NCBI RefSeq assembly: GCF_017573465.1
Contig: NZ_JAGEPF010000005.1
Coordinates: 1 to 64,000 of the forward strand
From: Actinomadura violacea
Lineage (GTDB): Bacteria > Actinomycetota > Actinomycetes > Streptosporangiales > Streptosporangiaceae
DNA: 64,000 nt
Direction of reading: 5' to 3'
A model generated the notes under the pieces. The model was given only the letters and a program-made list of their open reading frames with translations, had not been told where the DNA came from and ran no database searches. Shown piece after piece: positions 63,232-64,000 of this stretch. Positions within the stretch are counted from its first letter, which is position 1; each line of letters opens with the position of its first letter. A program made the translations under genes and the position numbers.

Positions 63232-63287
63232 GGTAACCCACGCCCTGCGAGCAGCGCATCCGCCATCTCCTTCCCACGAGGCGCAGT

Positions 63288-64000
63288 TCAGCCGGCGATC
63301 GAGATGACGAGCTTTCCGCGCACGTGGCCGGCGGCGGAGAGGTCCTGTGCCCGGGCGATCTCGGACAGCGGGAGGGTCTGCGCGATCGGGATGGTGACCT
63401 TGCCTGCGGCGACGGCGTCGATGACTTCCTGGAGGGCGTTCTCGAAGCCGGGCTCGATGCCCGTCACGATGATGCCGCCGCGCTGCCCGACCTCGGGGTC
63501 GAGGAGCGTGATGACCTTGTCATCGGCGCCGACCAGGCGGCGCAGCGCCTCGGCCTTCCCCCCGGTGACGAGATCGAACGCGGCGTCGAACATGCGGCCG
63601 CCCGCGGCCTCGCGGGCTGCGGTCTCCCAATCACCGGCGTAGTCGATCGGGGTCGCGCCGAGCGAGGCGAGGTGCTCCTGGTTGGCCGCGGACGCGGTGC
63701 CGATGACCCGGACGCGGCGGGCGACGGCGAGCTGGGTGAGGAACGTGCCGACTCCGCCGGCGGCGCCGTCCACGAAGATCAGCTGCCCCTCCTCGACACC
63801 TGCGAGCCCGAGGGCGCGCACGGCGGTGCTCCCGCCGACGCCGATGGTGGCGGCCACCTTCAGGTCGACGTTGTCAGGCACCTTGACCAGGGCGGCCACG
63901 TAGGTGACCGCGTACTCGGCGGCGGCGCCGCCCGGTGCCAGGCCCGCGACCCGGTCACCCACGACGAGGCCGGTGACGTGCTCGCCGATCGCGTCGACGG
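63288..64000 (-). CDS. Quinone-oxidoreductase-like MDR protein (5' end off window)
   Basis: The C-terminal 237 residues of a zinc-independent medium-chain dehydrogenase/reductase. The Rossmann motif AAGGVGTFLTQLA and the preceding GVGGSTAVRALGLAGV are typical of NADPH:quinone oxidoreductases, with a late ISIAG end. The frame remains open at base 64000, so the catalytic N-terminal domain lies beyond the window. It is on the same strand as the ABC-F gene, about 145 bp upstream of it. Confidence 0.9.
   Translation of the reverse strand, partial: VDAIGEHVTGLVVGDRVAGLAPGGAAAEYAVTYVAALVKVPDNVDLKVAATIGVGGSTAVRALGLAGVEEGQLIFVDGAAGGVGTFLTQLAVARRVRVIGTASAANQEHLASLGATPIDYAGDWETAAREAAGGRMFDAAFDLVTGGKAEALRRLVGADDKVITLLDPEVGQRGGIIVTGIEPGFENALQEVIDAVAAGKVTIPIAQTLPLSEIARAQDLSAAGHVRGKLVISIAG

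Overview
The window is very GC-rich, with strong codon-position bias, many GTG and TTG starts, ATGA/TGATG translational couplings and actinobacterial families (SARP, type II PKS enzymes, STAS pairs, CGNR, PknB-type kinase, ECF sigma factors, CU044_5270-like proteins). It is almost certainly chromosomal DNA of a filamentous actinomycete. Actinomadura or another Streptosporangiales genus is my best guess; this rests on family content and not on a marker gene.

Region 1 (1-7020) is one side of an aromatic (type II) polyketide cluster: a ketosynthase alpha subunit on the minus strand, a divergent SARP activator, a SnoaL-like protein, then an operon of ActIII-type ketoreductase, two-domain aromatase/cyclase, PF04199-type cyclase and a membrane GT2 glycosyltransferase. 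Heptamers at exact 11-bp steps, as SARP activators recognise, lie before both the ketosynthase and the ketoreductase, so the SARP probably drives both arms. No chain-length factor or acyl carrier protein is seen; these would have to lie left of the window or elsewhere.

Region 2 (7.0-30.5 kb) is a patchwork of working genes among decayed ones. Fragments of one integrase-core IS occur four times (7.5, 11.7, 14.7 and 28.2 kb), with IS5 and IS110 pieces and several broken host genes (Gfo/Idh/MocA oxidoreductase, LysR, STAS, ABC ATPase, PPOX). Intact genes include a secreted GH76 hydrolase, a DeoR regulator, a PknB-like receptor kinase on a leaderless promoter, two coupled STAS proteins, a MerR regulator, an aldo/keto reductase, an M28 peptidase, a tyrosine phosphatase coupled to a CGNR protein, paired MmcQ/YjbR proteins and a NUDIX hydrolase.

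Region 3 (30.5-47.0 kb) holds uncharacterised membrane and cytosolic proteins, a CMD/cupin/aldo-keto reductase operon, a 963-residue membrane protein joining a possibly dead NTPase-like module to an extracellular binding-protein domain, an MFS exporter, a scrambled aminoglycoside phosphotransferase-like locus, and a tightly spaced operon of two SDR proteins, an unknown protein, a DUF899 protein, an ECF sigma factor and an 81-residue protein resembling sigma region 2.

Region 4 (47.0-64.0 kb) is orderly and regulator-rich: TetR/membrane protein with two perfect palindromes; GT28-type glycosyltransferase with polysaccharide deacetylase; ECF sigma with its membrane partner; TetR with secreted lipase and fatty-acid desaturase; IclR with RidA and an alpha/beta hydrolase; TetR with a Tat-exported carotenoid oxygenase; an ABC-F ATPase; and the 3' part of a quinone-oxidoreductase-like gene running off the right edge.
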